Shown: positions 1 to 8,130 of the stretch, in pieces
How positions within the stretch are numbered: the first letter of the stretch is position 1
Layout of the letters: each line of letters begins with the position of its first letter
Source: Crocinitomicaceae bacterium
Lineage (GTDB): Bacteria; Bacteroidota; Bacteroidia; Flavobacteriales_D; Sanyastnellaceae
Direction: 5' to 3'
NCBI GenBank assembly: GCA_002700285.1
Contig: PACT01000037.1
Span: 57,303-111,983 of the forward strand
Length of the DNA stretch: 54,681 bases
The notes under the pieces: generated by a model
What the model saw: the letters and a program-made list of their open reading frames with translations, nothing else
Databases searched by the model: none
Told to the model about the DNA's origin: nothing
Program-made: the position numbers and the translations under genes

Positions 1-1
1 G

Positions 2-40
2 GATGATGACGACAATTTGAACCCAGCAAAGGGCTTATAA
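2..40 (+). CDS. possible C-terminal tail of a gene entering from the left edge
   Basis: The frame open from the left edge encodes DDDDNLNPAKGL followed by a TAA stop at 38-40. Acidic tails of this kind are common at bacterial protein ends, but twelve residues are too few to assign a family. It would converge on the minus-strand HupE-like gene. The rest of the edge region up to position 168 is AT-rich and holds nothing I can recognise. Confidence 0.25.
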   Translation, partial: DDDDNLNPAKGL

Positions 41-168
41 TTGTTTGATATAGTCTAATAAAAGCGATAAGGACGAAGCGCATCGTTCAAAGATAAGGCG
101 TGTGTGTTTATCTTATAAAAGTAGCCATAGGACACGAACCAGGAAACTAAAACTTAATCTATGAATTT

Positions 169-759
169 CTAGATTGGAAAATTCTCAATTGCCATCATTG
201 CGGCAAGTCCAAATGTTGCGCCACCAATGACGAGTTGTTGAGATCTAGTTGTGACACCGAATGCACGACCGAGCGAGAATATGGCGAGGGTAACAGTGAG
301 AATCAGGAGCTGACCAAGTTCTACTCCGAGATTGAACTTGAGAAGCGGGAGAACAATCCCTGCCCCTCTGTCAGCTGCGATGCGATAAAATGAAGAAAAG
401 CCAAGCCCATGAATTAATCCAAAAAGCGCCGTAATGAGATAGATGGAATTTCGGACATAAGCGCGTGATGCTGGCTTTTTAAGAGACAAGTCAAAGGAGG
501 TGCCACCAATTTGAAGGATAGACATGGCTAAGATTGTCACAGGAATTAGAAATTCAATCCACGACAAAGACGCGCGAACAAGATCAAGTCCAGCCAGAAA
601 CAAAGTGAGAGAATGACCTATCGTAAAAGCAGTGGCAAGCAACGCCATACGTCCTAATTTGGTGAGGTCGTATGAAGCAGCTAATGCGACGAGAAAAAGA
701 ATATGATCGAAGCCCGCCAAGTCTGTTATGTGTGTCGCTCCTAGAAAAATATCATTCAT
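169..759 (-). CDS. HupE/UreJ-family membrane protein
   Basis: A 196-residue polytopic membrane protein with the HupE/UreJ_2 signature: GFDHILFL (residues 16-23), FTIGHSLTL (45-53), FGLIHGLGFSS (113-123) and FNLGVELGQ (142-150), spread over about six hydrophobic segments. Characterised relatives are linked to nickel or cobalt supply for hydrogenase and urease, and the conserved His and Asp in these motifs resemble those of nickel permeases. No hydrogenase or urease gene is present here, so the substrate is open. It is the last gene of the thyA-folA run, 11 bases after folA. The family call is firm; transport function is an inference from relatives. Confidence 0.85.
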   Translation of the reverse strand: MNDIFLGATHITDLAGFDHILFLVALAASYDLTKLGRMALLATAFTIGHSLTLFLAGLDLVRASLSWIEFLIPVTILAMSILQIGGTSFDLSLKKPASRAYVRNSIYLITALFGLIHGLGFSSFYRIAADRGAGIVLPLLKFNLGVELGQLLILTVTLAIFSLGRAFGVTTRSQQLVIGGATFGLAAMMAIENFPI

Positions 760-770
760 TTCGCTGAGAA

Positions 771-1301
771 TTAAGGCTGTTTACGATCATATCTACAAAT
801 CGTAAATGAAAATTCATGGCGTTCATCTTCGGGATGATTATCTATGACTTGCATGGTCCATTCTTGAGGATCAAATTCAGGGAAAAAGGCATCACCTTCC
901 GGAGAGCCGTGAACATGAGTAAGATACATTGTATCAATCACACCAGCATCTAAAGCCATGGTATAGATTTGACCACCTCCAATGATAAAACACTCCGACT
1001 CTTTCGCTGTCACGGCAATATCTAGTGCATCATCAAGTGATGATACAAGGTGGGCAGGAGAAGCATCATATTCAGAGTTATGGCTCAAAACAATGTTCGG
1101 TCGCCCAGGAAGAGGACGATATTTATGTGGAATGCTCTCATAGTTGCGTCTGCCCATAATAACATGGCGACCACGCGTAATCTCTTTGAAAAATGCCATG
1201 TCATCAGGCAAAGACCACGCCAAATCATTGTCTTGACCAATGACTCCATTGTCAGCAACAGCTGCAATGATACTAATCCGCATGTTGTTGCGATTTGTCA
1301 T
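771..1301 (-). CDS. folA: dihydrofolate reductase
   Basis: Reduces dihydrofolate to tetrahydrofolate with NADPH in the cytoplasm, regenerating the folate oxidised by thymidylate synthase. Diagnostic stretches are [12 protein letters not shown] near the N-terminus, the substrate loop [12 protein letters not shown] with the acidic residue of the active site, [21 protein letters not shown] and the NADPH-binding FIIGGGQIY. The length of 176 residues is close to the usual 160-180. The start at 1301 overlaps the thyA stop as ATGA, the common sign of translational coupling; a second ATG six codons in (MRISI) would match E. coli-type starts equally well. It is expressed from the thyA promoter and followed closely by the HupE-like gene. 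Confidence 0.96.
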   Translation of the reverse strand: MTNRNNMRISIIAAVADNGVIGQDNDLAWSLPDDMAFFKEITRGRHVIMGRRNYESIPHKYRPLPGRPNIVLSHNSEYDASPAHLVSSLDDALDIAVTAKESECFIIGGGQIYTMALDAGVIDTMYLTHVHGSPEGDAFFPEFDPQEWTMQVIDNHPEDERHEFSFTICRYDRKQP

Positions 1302-2092
1302 ACTGCAATGGGGGCTTTAATGTGGGGTTGAGGGGTATAGTCTACCAAAGTGAAATCCTCATGTTTGAAATCGAACAAACTCTTGACATCTGGGTTTAAG
1401 ATCATTTTCGGGAGCATCCCAGGCGTCCTGGAAAGCTGTTCGCGTGCCTGCGCTACGTGATTCGAATATAAATGGACGTCCCCGAACGTATGAACGAACT
1501 CTCCGGGTTCTAAATCACACACCTGAGCCATCATCATCGTCAAGAGCGAATAAGAAGCGATATTAAATGGGACACCTAAAAAAGTATCGGCAGAACGTTG
1601 ATATAACTGGCAGTTAAGCCTCCCCTCACTCACGTGAAATTGAAACAAACAGTGACAAGGTGGGAGAGCCATATCGTCTATGAAACTTGGATTCCATGCG
1701 CTCACGACGTGTCTCCGAGAATAAGGGTTGTTTTTGAGGGAGTCAATGACCTTAACTATTTGATCTGTTGTCGAGCCATCTGGATTAGGCCAAGACCGCC
1801 ATTGATAACCATATACGGGTCCCAAATCACCATTTTCATCTGCCCAATCATCCCAAATTCTCACGCCATTGTCTTTGAGGTATTTGATGTTGGTGTCCCC
1901 TTGAATAAACCAAAGGAGTTCGTGAATAATACTTCTAAGATGGAGTTTTTTGGTGGTCGTTACAGGAAACCCCTCCGATAAATCAAATCTCATTTGGTAC
2001 CCAAAGCACCCTAAAGTACCTGTGCCAGTTCGATCTTCACGCTTAACACCATTTTCCAATAGATGTTCAAGCAAATTTAAGTATGCCTTCAT
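1298..2092 (-). CDS. thyA: thymidylate synthase
   Basis: Converts dUMP to dTMP using methylene-tetrahydrofolate, releasing dihydrofolate for FolA. The 264-residue length equals that of the E. coli enzyme and the active-site cysteine falls at the same number, Cys146, in [11 protein letters not shown]. Also visible are the phosphate-binding arginine region [11 protein letters not shown] (125-135), the folate and nucleotide segment [16 protein letters not shown] (169-184), and the C-terminal IKAPIAV that closes over the active site. First gene of a thyA-folA-hupE-like run. A -7 box TATCTTCG sits four bases upstream of the ATG. Confidence 0.98.
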   Translation of the reverse strand: MKAYLNLLEHLLENGVKREDRTGTGTLGCFGYQMRFDLSEGFPVTTTKKLHLRSIIHELLWFIQGDTNIKYLKDNGVRIWDDWADENGDLGPVYGYQWRSWPNPDGSTTDQIVKVIDSLKNNPYSRRHVVSAWNPSFIDDMALPPCHCLFQFHVSEGRLNCQLYQRSADTFLGVPFNIASYSLLTMMMAQVCDLEPGEFVHTFGDVHLYSNHVAQAREQLSRTPGMLPKMILNPDVKSLFDFKHEDFTLVDYTPQPHIKAPIAV

Positions 2093-2096
2093 AGGT

Positions 2097-2104
2097 CGAA
2101 GATA
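2097..2104 (-). promoter_or_regulatory. -7 promoter box of thyA
   Basis: Reads TATCTTCG on the minus strand, one mismatch from the Bacteroidota -7 consensus TAnnTTTG, and ends exactly four bases before the thyA ATG. The distance implies a transcript that begins at or next to the start codon. No clear TTG -33 box lies 17-23 bases upstream, so this rests on the -7 match and on the same spacing at other genes in the window. Confidence 0.4.
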
Positions 2105-2171
2105 AATTATGTAGGCCTTAAGAACTCACATCGTTGAAAGCACGTGAACAACTCTTGAGGGATGAACATGT

Positions 2172-2933
2172 TTATTGCCAAAGTTGTGGTTGTGTTACGA
2201 TGGCATATTTTTCTCTTTTTCTGTATATTATATTAATGATGAGAATATGGAGGAGAAGACCAAAATGAATAGGAATGAGATAAAAAGGCCATTCCAAACC
2301 CTCAAATAAAAATGGGTTACTTACAGCAGGCGCTACCGATACAAACATATAATTTGCGGGCGCACCACCCGTGTTTTCAACATACAGATTTAAAAAGCTA
2401 TTTATGAAAACCATCACAGTAGAAATGGCCGCTGCGAATAAATAGCCTCTTATCCAGTCATAATACTTCAATCGCATCCCGTACAAGCGAATCATTACAA
2501 TAGGAACTGTAAATAATGCCGTATGGACAATGATGTAATGAACAATGACCAAGGGTGCATCTCCGACAGTAAGTAAAGGCGTCAAAACAGAATAAAAGCC
2601 ACCGATAATTCCCATAAAAAACGTATATACGAACAGGTTCCTTGACCTGAAAAAACAATTCAAACCTATAAGCCAGATGTTCAATGAACAAAAATGAAGC
2701 GGCAAAGATCGATGAAACGAAAAGAGATGTTCAGGGATGAGAATGGTATAAATAGGGAGAAAGCTTGCTGTTAAAAGAAGCACTACACCAAGTCGTTTGA
2801 GATAAGGATCTCTCTTCTCTTGGGATAAATTATCGAAATATTTTACAAAGAGAAATCCGCAGACCAAAGCCCCAAGAATCATGAACCAATACCTTGCCTC
2901 AGAGGGCAGGATGCTTACATCATAATTGATCAT
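2172..2933 (-). CDS. YwaF/TIGR02206-family integral membrane protein
   Basis: 253 residues with about seven hydrophobic helices. The segment HRSLPLHFCSLNIWL (about 84-98) and the later PFYLIPIHFGLLLHI carry the conserved His-Pro pattern of the YwaF family (TIGR02206), which has no established biochemical role. It overlaps the upstream mscS-like gene by four bases (ATGA), so the two are probably translated together, which hints at a membrane or osmotic context but does not prove one. A 79-base gap separates it from thyA. Family call likely, function unknown. Confidence 0.72.
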   Translation of the reverse strand: MINYDVSILPSEARYWFMILGALVCGFLFVKYFDNLSQEKRDPYLKRLGVVLLLTASFLPIYTILIPEHLFSFHRSLPLHFCSLNIWLIGLNCFFRSRNLFVYTFFMGIIGGFYSVLTPLLTVGDAPLVIVHYIIVHTALFTVPIVMIRLYGMRLKYYDWIRGYLFAAAISTVMVFINSFLNLYVENTGGAPANYMFVSVAPAVSNPFLFEGLEWPFYLIPIHFGLLLHILIINIIYRKREKYAIVTQPQLWQ

Positions 2934-3979
2934 GAGGACTGTGTTAAAATGGTTTGAGTTGGGAAAGCAAAGTCTAATTTCTCAGCATTAAATTTCTCAA
3001 GTATCTGCATGTTGATCTCGCCTGGCGTATCAGCCCAATGTCCTGTTTTGTTAATATAATAGGTGCAACTCACATTTAAACTGAAATCGCCAAAGGCGCT
3101 AAACCATACTGTAAAATCATTCTCCGTATCGGAATGATTGCCCACAATGTCTTTTAAGATCGCAACCGCCAATTGAACTTTCTCAGGAGGGGTATCATAT
3201 GTAAGGCCCAACGTAATAGAAACCTTTCGAGAAGGCTCTGCCGTAATGTTTTCTACTGCTGAATTTGTAAAACTGTTGTTGGGGATCGTTACCATTCGGC
3301 CTTGAAGGGTAATCAGACGGGACGAGCGTATTCCAATCTCCTGGACCGTGCCGTCAATCCCATCTACCACAATTCTATCCCCCACTTTAAATGGCTTGTC
3401 AACAAATACCGTGATCCCTCCGAAGATATTGGCCACAAAATCCTTTGCAGCCATAGCCATCGCAAGTCCGCCTATTCCAACTCCTGCCAGCATCGCGCCG
3501 ACATCAAATCCAGCGTTATTCATCGCCGTTATGATACCTAAAATCCACACGAAAGACCTGACAGTTTTTCTTAGAATAGGTCCAATCTGATTGATCATTG
3601 ATGATTTTGAAAGCTTTGCAGACCTTAAAAGCAGGCTCTCAACAATAGAATCCAATACCCTAGAAACAAGCCATGTGAGATCTAGAACAAAGGCAATTTG
3701 AAATACCTTACCTATTGTCTCGCCGCTGTCTTCAAAAACAAGATGTGAGTAGGCAAGCCAAAAGCCCAACAAAACAAAGGCAAGAGAAATGGGTTCCTCT
3801 ATTTGATCTGCGATCTTGTCATCAAGATCATTTACAGTAGAGGCAGTATATTTTTTTACAACTTTTGAAAAAATAGCGTAAACGATACGGGCTACAATGA
3901 CGCTCCCTACAATATACGCAAGTGCTATAAGCCATGCTGTAATAGAGTTACCTAAAATAATTGAATCAAGTTTTTCCAT
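2930..3979 (-). CDS. MscS-family small-conductance mechanosensitive channel
   Basis: 349 residues. The N-terminal third holds several hydrophobic helices. The Gly/Ala-rich pore helix follows as GVGIGGLAMAMAAKDF and NIFGGITVFVDKPFKVGD, and then the soluble beta domain with GTVQEIGIRSSRLITLQGR and the strongly conserved VTIPNNSFTNS. This is the standard MscS arrangement: homomeric channels that open under membrane tension to release solutes on osmotic downshock. Four helices before the pore helix would make it somewhat longer than E. coli MscS (286 residues). It diverges from purK across a 38-base gap and is followed by the YwaF-like gene with a four-base overlap. Confidence 0.93.
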   Translation of the reverse strand: MEKLDSIILGNSITAWLIALAYIVGSVIVARIVYAIFSKVVKKYTASTVNDLDDKIADQIEEPISLAFVLLGFWLAYSHLVFEDSGETIGKVFQIAFVLDLTWLVSRVLDSIVESLLLRSAKLSKSSMINQIGPILRKTVRSFVWILGIITAMNNAGFDVGAMLAGVGIGGLAMAMAAKDFVANIFGGITVFVDKPFKVGDRIVVDGIDGTVQEIGIRSSRLITLQGRMVTIPNNSFTNSAVENITAEPSRKVSITLGLTYDTPPEKVQLAVAILKDIVGNHSDTENDFTVWFSAFGDFSLNVSCTYYINKTGHWADTPGEINMQILEKFNAEKLDFAFPTQTILTQSS

Positions 3980-3983
3980 TTTA

Positions 3984-3991
3984 CGAAAGTC
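3984..3991 (-). promoter_or_regulatory. weak -7-like box of the mscS-like gene
   Basis: Reads GACTTTCG on the minus strand, four of six defined positions of TAnnTTTG, ending four bases before the ATG at 3979. It faces the purK box at 4006-4013 across the short divergent spacer. On its own it would not be called; the spacing matches the stronger boxes. Confidence 0.25.
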
Positions 3992-4005
3992 GGAAATCTA
4001 TCCGA

Positions 4006-4013
4006 TATCTTTG
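4006..4013 (+). promoter_or_regulatory. -7 promoter box of purK, predicting a leaderless transcript
   Basis: TATCTTTG is an exact match to TAnnTTTG and ends four bases before the only sensible purK start codon (ATG at 4018; no other in-frame start lies between it and the ATP-grasp N-terminal strand). If transcription starts a few bases past the box, as in other Bacteroidota, the mRNA would have essentially no 5' untranslated region. A TTG -33 box is not evident. Confidence 0.5.
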
Positions 4014-4017
4014 CGAT

Positions 4018-5190
4018 ATGTTAAGAAAAGATTTAACAAGTTTAAATACGGGCCCTACTTTTAGAATTGGCGTTCTTGGCGGAGGCCAATTGGGGCGCAT
4101 GATGATTCAAACAGCCATAGACCTAGATATGCGTGTGGAAGTGATGGACCCTTCTCATGAAGCACCTTGTAGAAGCTTAACCCACCGATTCATACAGGGT
4201 GATCTAAACGATTCAGATGCTGTGTATGACTTCGGAAAGGATCTTGATGTCATTACCATCGAAATTGAACATGTGAGCGTTGAGGGATTGCGTCGACTAG
4301 AAGCATCTGGAGTGAATGTGATTCCTAAACCTAACCATATAGCGCTTATTCAAGACAAAGGATTGCAAAAACAGTTTTTCGCCAAACACAAGATTCCTAC
4401 TGCTGACTTTACGCTCATTGATGAGGGTGGTTGTCTCACGGGAATGGGATTCCCTGTCGTACAGAAGTTAAGAGTTGGAGGGTACGATGGCAAAGGGGTA
4501 CAAATATTGAAAAGCGAATCAGACATCGATCAAAAAGGATTTTCGGAAGCCAGTATTCTTGAGCAAGCCGTCGATATCGACAAAGAGCTTGGTGTAATCG
4601 TCGCCAGAAATTCAGCTGGGGCTACAGCTATTTATCCCATTGTTGAATCAATATTCGATCCAAACGCAAACCTTGTTTCCTCATTATTTGCGCCCGCACA
4701 AATTGACGATTCCCTCACACAGAAGGCAAAAGACCTCGCACTCAATGTCGTTGAAGCCATGGACTTTGTCGGATTAATGGCGGTTGAGCTATTCTTGAGT
4801 AAAACCGGCGATCTTTTTGTGAACGAAATTGCGCCACGTACACACAACAGTGGTCATCACACCATTGAATCAAATCAGACGTCGCAATTTGCGCAACATC
4901 TCAGAGTTGTTGCAGATCTTCCTCTAGGTAATGTCACAAAATTACACGAGGCCGCAGGAATGATCAATCTTTTGGGAGCAGCTGACGCTTCTGGGGCACC
5001 GGTTTATGAAAGACTCCAAGAGGCCCTTGACATGTCCGGTGTTCATCCACATCTTTACGGAAAATCACAAGTCAAACCCTTTCGTAAAATGGGCCACGTC
5101 ACTGTGACTGGAAGTAATCATGAAGAGGTCCATAATAAGGTGTTAAAACTTCTTGAGATTCTCAGCGTAACTGGAACGCAAGAAGGGTAA
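4018..5190 (+). CDS. purK: N5-carboxyaminoimidazole ribonucleotide synthase
   Basis: Carboxylates aminoimidazole ribonucleotide to N5-CAIR with ATP and bicarbonate in purine synthesis; the product is normally passed to PurE. The protein (390 residues from ATG 4018) opens with the PurK strand-loop RIGVLGGGQLGRMM, carries the ATP-grasp lysine and glycine loop VGGYDGKGVQIL, and the metal and nucleotide end VNEIAPRTHNSGHHT. A longer reading from TTG at 3961 would overlap the mscS start and adds residues unlike any PurK. purE is not next to it. ddl follows 22 bases downstream; both are ATP-grasp enzymes but in unrelated pathways. Confidence 0.95.
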   Translation: MLRKDLTSLNTGPTFRIGVLGGGQLGRMMIQTAIDLDMRVEVMDPSHEAPCRSLTHRFIQGDLNDSDAVYDFGKDLDVITIEIEHVSVEGLRRLEASGVNVIPKPNHIALIQDKGLQKQFFAKHKIPTADFTLIDEGGCLTGMGFPVVQKLRVGGYDGKGVQILKSESDIDQKGFSEASILEQAVDIDKELGVIVARNSAGATAIYPIVESIFDPNANLVSSLFAPAQIDDSLTQKAKDLALNVVEAMDFVGLMAVELFLSKTGDLFVNEIAPRTHNSGHHTIESNQTSQFAQHLRVVADLPLGNVTKLHEAAGMINLLGAADASGAPVYERLQEALDMSGVHPHLYGKSQVKPFRKMGHVTVTGSNHEEVHNKVLKLLEILSVTGTQEG

Positions 5191-5212
5191 CTTTCCAGAA
5201 AATACGCAAGGC

Positions 5213-6220
5213 ATGAATCACAATGGATTACCGAAGATAGCAGTTCTAGCAGGAGGTTATTCAGGAGAAGCGGCAATCTCAATCAAGAGTGCTTCTAACA
5301 TCGTCCGCAATATTGACCCCTCAAAGTACACACCGTATACAGTCAGAATAGAAAGGGACCTATGGTGGGTAGAATTAGATGGGAATACCAGAGCTGACAT
5401 TGATCAAAAATCCTTTACTTGGATAGATTCAGAAGGCATTCAAAACGCATTTGATGCCGTTTTTATTATGGTTCATGGAACCCCCGGTGAAGATGGAATA
5501 CTCCAAAAATATTTTGAATCCCTTGGAATCCCCTTCAGTACTGGGACCTCGGATGCTGTCCGCTTGACGTTCAATAAATTCAAAGCAAACAACATTCTTA
5601 GAGCAGAAGGTATGTTTGTCGCTGATTCAATTGAAATTAAACGAGAAGAAGTGCTGTCCGAATCGCGTATGAATGACATCGCGCAGATTGTCAAGATCCC
5701 CTGTTTTGTCAAACCAAACAAAGGGGGATCAAGCCTTGGCGTCACTCGTGTAGAACACACAATGAATCTTAGAGCAGCCATTGAATGCGCATTTGACACA
5801 GAATGTCCATCTGTCTTGATAGAATCTCTTCTAGATGGACCTGAATTCTCCGTAGGGGTTGTTCCTGATAAAAACGGAGCGCCCATTGTTTTGCCAGTCA
5901 CAGAGATAAAGAGCGAGAACACCTTTTTTGACTACGCAGCCAAGTATGAAGGCAAAAGTCAAGAAATTACACCTGCGGAAATTTCATCAGCATCAAAAGC
6001 GCGCATACAAGAAACTGTCATGAAAGCCACTGCGATTTTAAAGTGCAAATGGATGGTACGCGTTGATATCATTCTTGTAAATGGAGAAAACCCTGCAGTG
6101 ATCGAAATCAATTCGGTGCCTGGATTCACAGATGAGAGCATTCTTCCGCAACAATTAAGCTGTGCGGGAATTGAAATACCCGAGGTGATTTCTAGAATTC
6201 TAAAGGGAATTTTAGCGTAA
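5213..6220 (+). CDS. ddl: D-alanine--D-alanine ligase
   Basis: Joins two D-alanines with ATP to make the dipeptide used by MurF for peptidoglycan. 335 residues in ATP-grasp order: N-terminal AVLAGGYSGEAAISIKSA, the ligand loop MVHGTPGEDG, the ATP lysine and glycine loop VKPNKGGSSLGVTRV, and the Mg-binding C-terminal EINSVPGFTDESILPQQ. The last motif is usually N-T-x-P-G with small residues after it; here it is N-S-V-P-G-F-T, a mild variant that keeps the metal-binding Glu and Asn. Second gene of a short purK-ddl unit that ends at the hairpin terminator 28 bases downstream. Confidence 0.95.
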   Translation: MNHNGLPKIAVLAGGYSGEAAISIKSASNIVRNIDPSKYTPYTVRIERDLWWVELDGNTRADIDQKSFTWIDSEGIQNAFDAVFIMVHGTPGEDGILQKYFESLGIPFSTGTSDAVRLTFNKFKANNILRAEGMFVADSIEIKREEVLSESRMNDIAQIVKIPCFVKPNKGGSSLGVTRVEHTMNLRAAIECAFDTECPSVLIESLLDGPEFSVGVVPDKNGAPIVLPVTEIKSENTFFDYAAKYEGKSQEITPAEISSASKARIQETVMKATAILKCKWMVRVDIILVNGENPAVIEINSVPGFTDESILPQQLSCAGIEIPEVISRILKGILA

Positions 6221-6247
6221 CACTCAAAAGAATTTATTACAACAACA

Positions 6248-6273
6248 AAGGGCCACCTCGTTAGGTGGCCCTT
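6248..6273. terminator. hairpin terminator between ddl and ruvC
   Basis: A perfect 11-base-pair inverted repeat (AAGGGCCACCT / AGGTGGCCCTT) with a four-base loop CGTT, placed 28 bases after the ddl stop. The plus-strand run after the stem is CTTGCTA, so the U-tract is weak; on the minus strand the stem is followed by TGTTGTTGTAA. It may stop transcription from both sides, since ruvC ends at 6403 on the other strand. The remainder of the gap 6274-6402 is AT-rich with nothing recognisable. Confidence 0.75.
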
Positions 6274-6402
6274 CTTGCTATTGAATGAAAACAAGTAAAC
6301 TGTTAAAACTTAATTGCTTCTGGTAAAATATACGTATCCTTCTCAACAAAGGTTGCATTTGGTTAGAATAAAATGCACATTAGAGTGTTAAGTCTCTTAA
6401 AT

Positions 6403-6969
6403 TCAATCTTTTACTCGGGAAGGATTTTCTTTAACAAATGCCTTCCAGCCACTCACTCCTCGTTTCATTTCAGGAGAAGACAATTGATAATGATGACAAA
6501 GCGCCACGGCGATTCCATCAGTGGCGTCAAGATTGTTCGGCATCGAACTTTGTGGAATCTTGAAAATCCGCTGAACCATTGCGCTTACCTGTTCTTTAGA
6601 AGCCGAACCAGAACCGGTGACAGATTTTTTAATTTTTCTTGGCGCATACTCTGCAATATGTAGGTCTCTGCTTAGAGCGGCTGCAAAAGCGACACCCTGG
6701 GCTCTTCCTAACTTCAACATAGATTGTACATTCTTGCCGAAGAAAGGCGCTTCTACAGCCATTTCATCTGGTGCATGTGTTTCAATTAATTGTACACACC
6801 TGTCAAATATCTTTTTGAGTTTTAAGGCGTGATCTGGATACTTTGAGAGGTGAAGTGCTCCCATTTCAATCATCTCTAGTTCAGATTTCCCGGTCACTCT
6901 GATGATGCCATACCCCATAATCGTGGTCCCTGGATCTATCCCGAGTATAATTCTTTCTGACTTTTTCAT
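6403..6969 (-). CDS. ruvC: Holliday junction resolvase RuvC
   Basis: Cleaves Holliday junctions with RuvAB during recombination. 188 residues with all four catalytic acids: Asp12 in ILGIDPGTTIMGYG, Glu73 in MAVEAPFFGKN, and Asp148 and Asp151 in NNLDATDGIAVALCHH. The DNA-binding basic stretch YAPRKIKKSVTGSG also fits. ruvA and ruvB are not adjacent. It stands alone, divergent from the glycosyltransferase at 7014 with 44 bases between the starts. Confidence 0.97.
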   Translation of the reverse strand: MKKSERIILGIDPGTTIMGYGIIRVTGKSELEMIEMGALHLSKYPDHALKLKKIFDRCVQLIETHAPDEMAVEAPFFGKNVQSMLKLGRAQGVAFAAALSRDLHIAEYAPRKIKKSVTGSGSASKEQVSAMVQRIFKIPQSSMPNNLDATDGIAVALCHHYQLSSPEMKRGVSGWKAFVKENPSRVKD

Positions 6970-7013
6970 TATTTAGACCAAATTACAACACACCTTCATC
7001 GTATTCTCGCATA

Positions 7014-8111
7014 ATGATATGCATAGTCATAATATCAATCTTGATAACTCACGCGACAATCGTTGGGCACTGGCTGTATCATTTTATTCGGTTAAGTAAC
7101 AAAGAGGCAAATCATGTAAGTGCAATAGGGAGGGCTGACGAAATAGAACCGCTCACAGTCGTTGTCGCTTGTAAAAATGAAGCGCATCGACTGGAAGGTT
7201 TTATAAAAGGATTGGCGTGCCAGACAGTATCCGCAACAGAAATTATTGTCGTCGATGACAACAGTACCGATTCGACAATACATGTCGCGCAGCAATTGGC
7301 ACAACAGGGCCAAGTCAATATCTCTGTTATTTTAAATAAAGGACGCGGAAAAAAAGACGCCATTAGAACGGGCATTCAACATGCACAAACAAAATGGGTG
7401 ATTACCACTGATGCAGATGTTCTGTGCCATGAAAAATGGTTAGAATCTATGGGCCGTTCTATCGCATGGCATACAGATGAAAATATTGGTGCCATTGCCG
7501 GGCCAGTTCGAATCATGAATGGTGGAATCGAAAGTATAGACTTCGCAGCAATGATGGGATGGGCGGCGTCTACTTCATTAAAAGGAAAAACAGCAATGGC
7601 GAGTGCAGCAAATTTGGCTTTTCGTGTTGATTTATATCCCCGCAAGGAACAAATGCATCCTGAAATCGCATCCGGTGACGATGTTTTTGCCGTTCACGCA
7701 CTCATTGAAAATGGAAACAAGGTGTATTGGTCACACGAGTTCAACAGTTGCGTAGAAACACATCAGGCAGAAGGTTTGGTTCACTGGCTAAGGCAACGGT
7801 TCCGTTGGGGGTCCAAAGCGAAATATTACAATCACAACGTTGCCTTAAGAACATCAATGTGGGTCGCATTTGTTGCCGCAACTCAAATATTAATCCTCCT
7901 GTTGTTTGTGACGCGATTTGCGTCATTGACAGATTTTATGATGCTTTGGTGTGGCCGTGCATTGATCGATGTTGTATTCACAAAAAACGTCACCACATGG
8001 TATAAAATAAGGACCTATGCGATTGATTGGCTCACTTTATCGATCATATACCCCTTTCAAGTTCCTGCAGTGTTCATATTTGGTATGATTAATAAGTCCA
8101 AATGGAAATGA
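7014..8111 (+). CDS. membrane family-2 glycosyltransferase
   Basis: 365 residues: an N-terminal membrane helix (1-25), a GT-A domain, and two or three C-terminal helices from about 285. Catalytic signatures are VVVACKNEAHRL, VVDDNSTDST (nucleotide-binding acids near 80), TTDADV (the DxD near 131), ASGDDVF (the catalytic base) and WLRQRFRWGSK. The last is the QxxRW signature of processive GT2 enzymes such as cellulose, hyaluronan and poly-GlcNAc synthases, so it may build a polymer and not add a single sugar. Its neighbours include GDP-fucose synthase and a WecA-like transferase. Sugar donor and product are unknown. Confidence 0.88.
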   Translation: MICIVIISILITHATIVGHWLYHFIRLSNKEANHVSAIGRADEIEPLTVVVACKNEAHRLEGFIKGLACQTVSATEIIVVDDNSTDSTIHVAQQLAQQGQVNISVILNKGRGKKDAIRTGIQHAQTKWVITTDADVLCHEKWLESMGRSIAWHTDENIGAIAGPVRIMNGGIESIDFAAMMGWAASTSLKGKTAMASAANLAFRVDLYPRKEQMHPEIASGDDVFAVHALIENGNKVYWSHEFNSCVETHQAEGLVHWLRQRFRWGSKAKYYNHNVALRTSMWVAFVAATQILILLLFVTRFASLTDFMMLWCGRALIDVVFTKNVTTWYKIRTYAIDWLTLSIIYPFQVPAVFIFGMINKSKWK

Positions 8112-8130
8112 ATTTAACGAACTTCGAATC

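Noticed and set aside
3961-4017. TTG start for purK at 3961
   Set aside because: Overlaps the divergent mscS-like start codon region and the purK -7 box, and adds 19 residues absent from PurK proteins.
5473-5922. 149-residue minus-strand frame inside ddl
   Set aside because: Fully antisense to a well-supported enzyme gene and without recognisable features.
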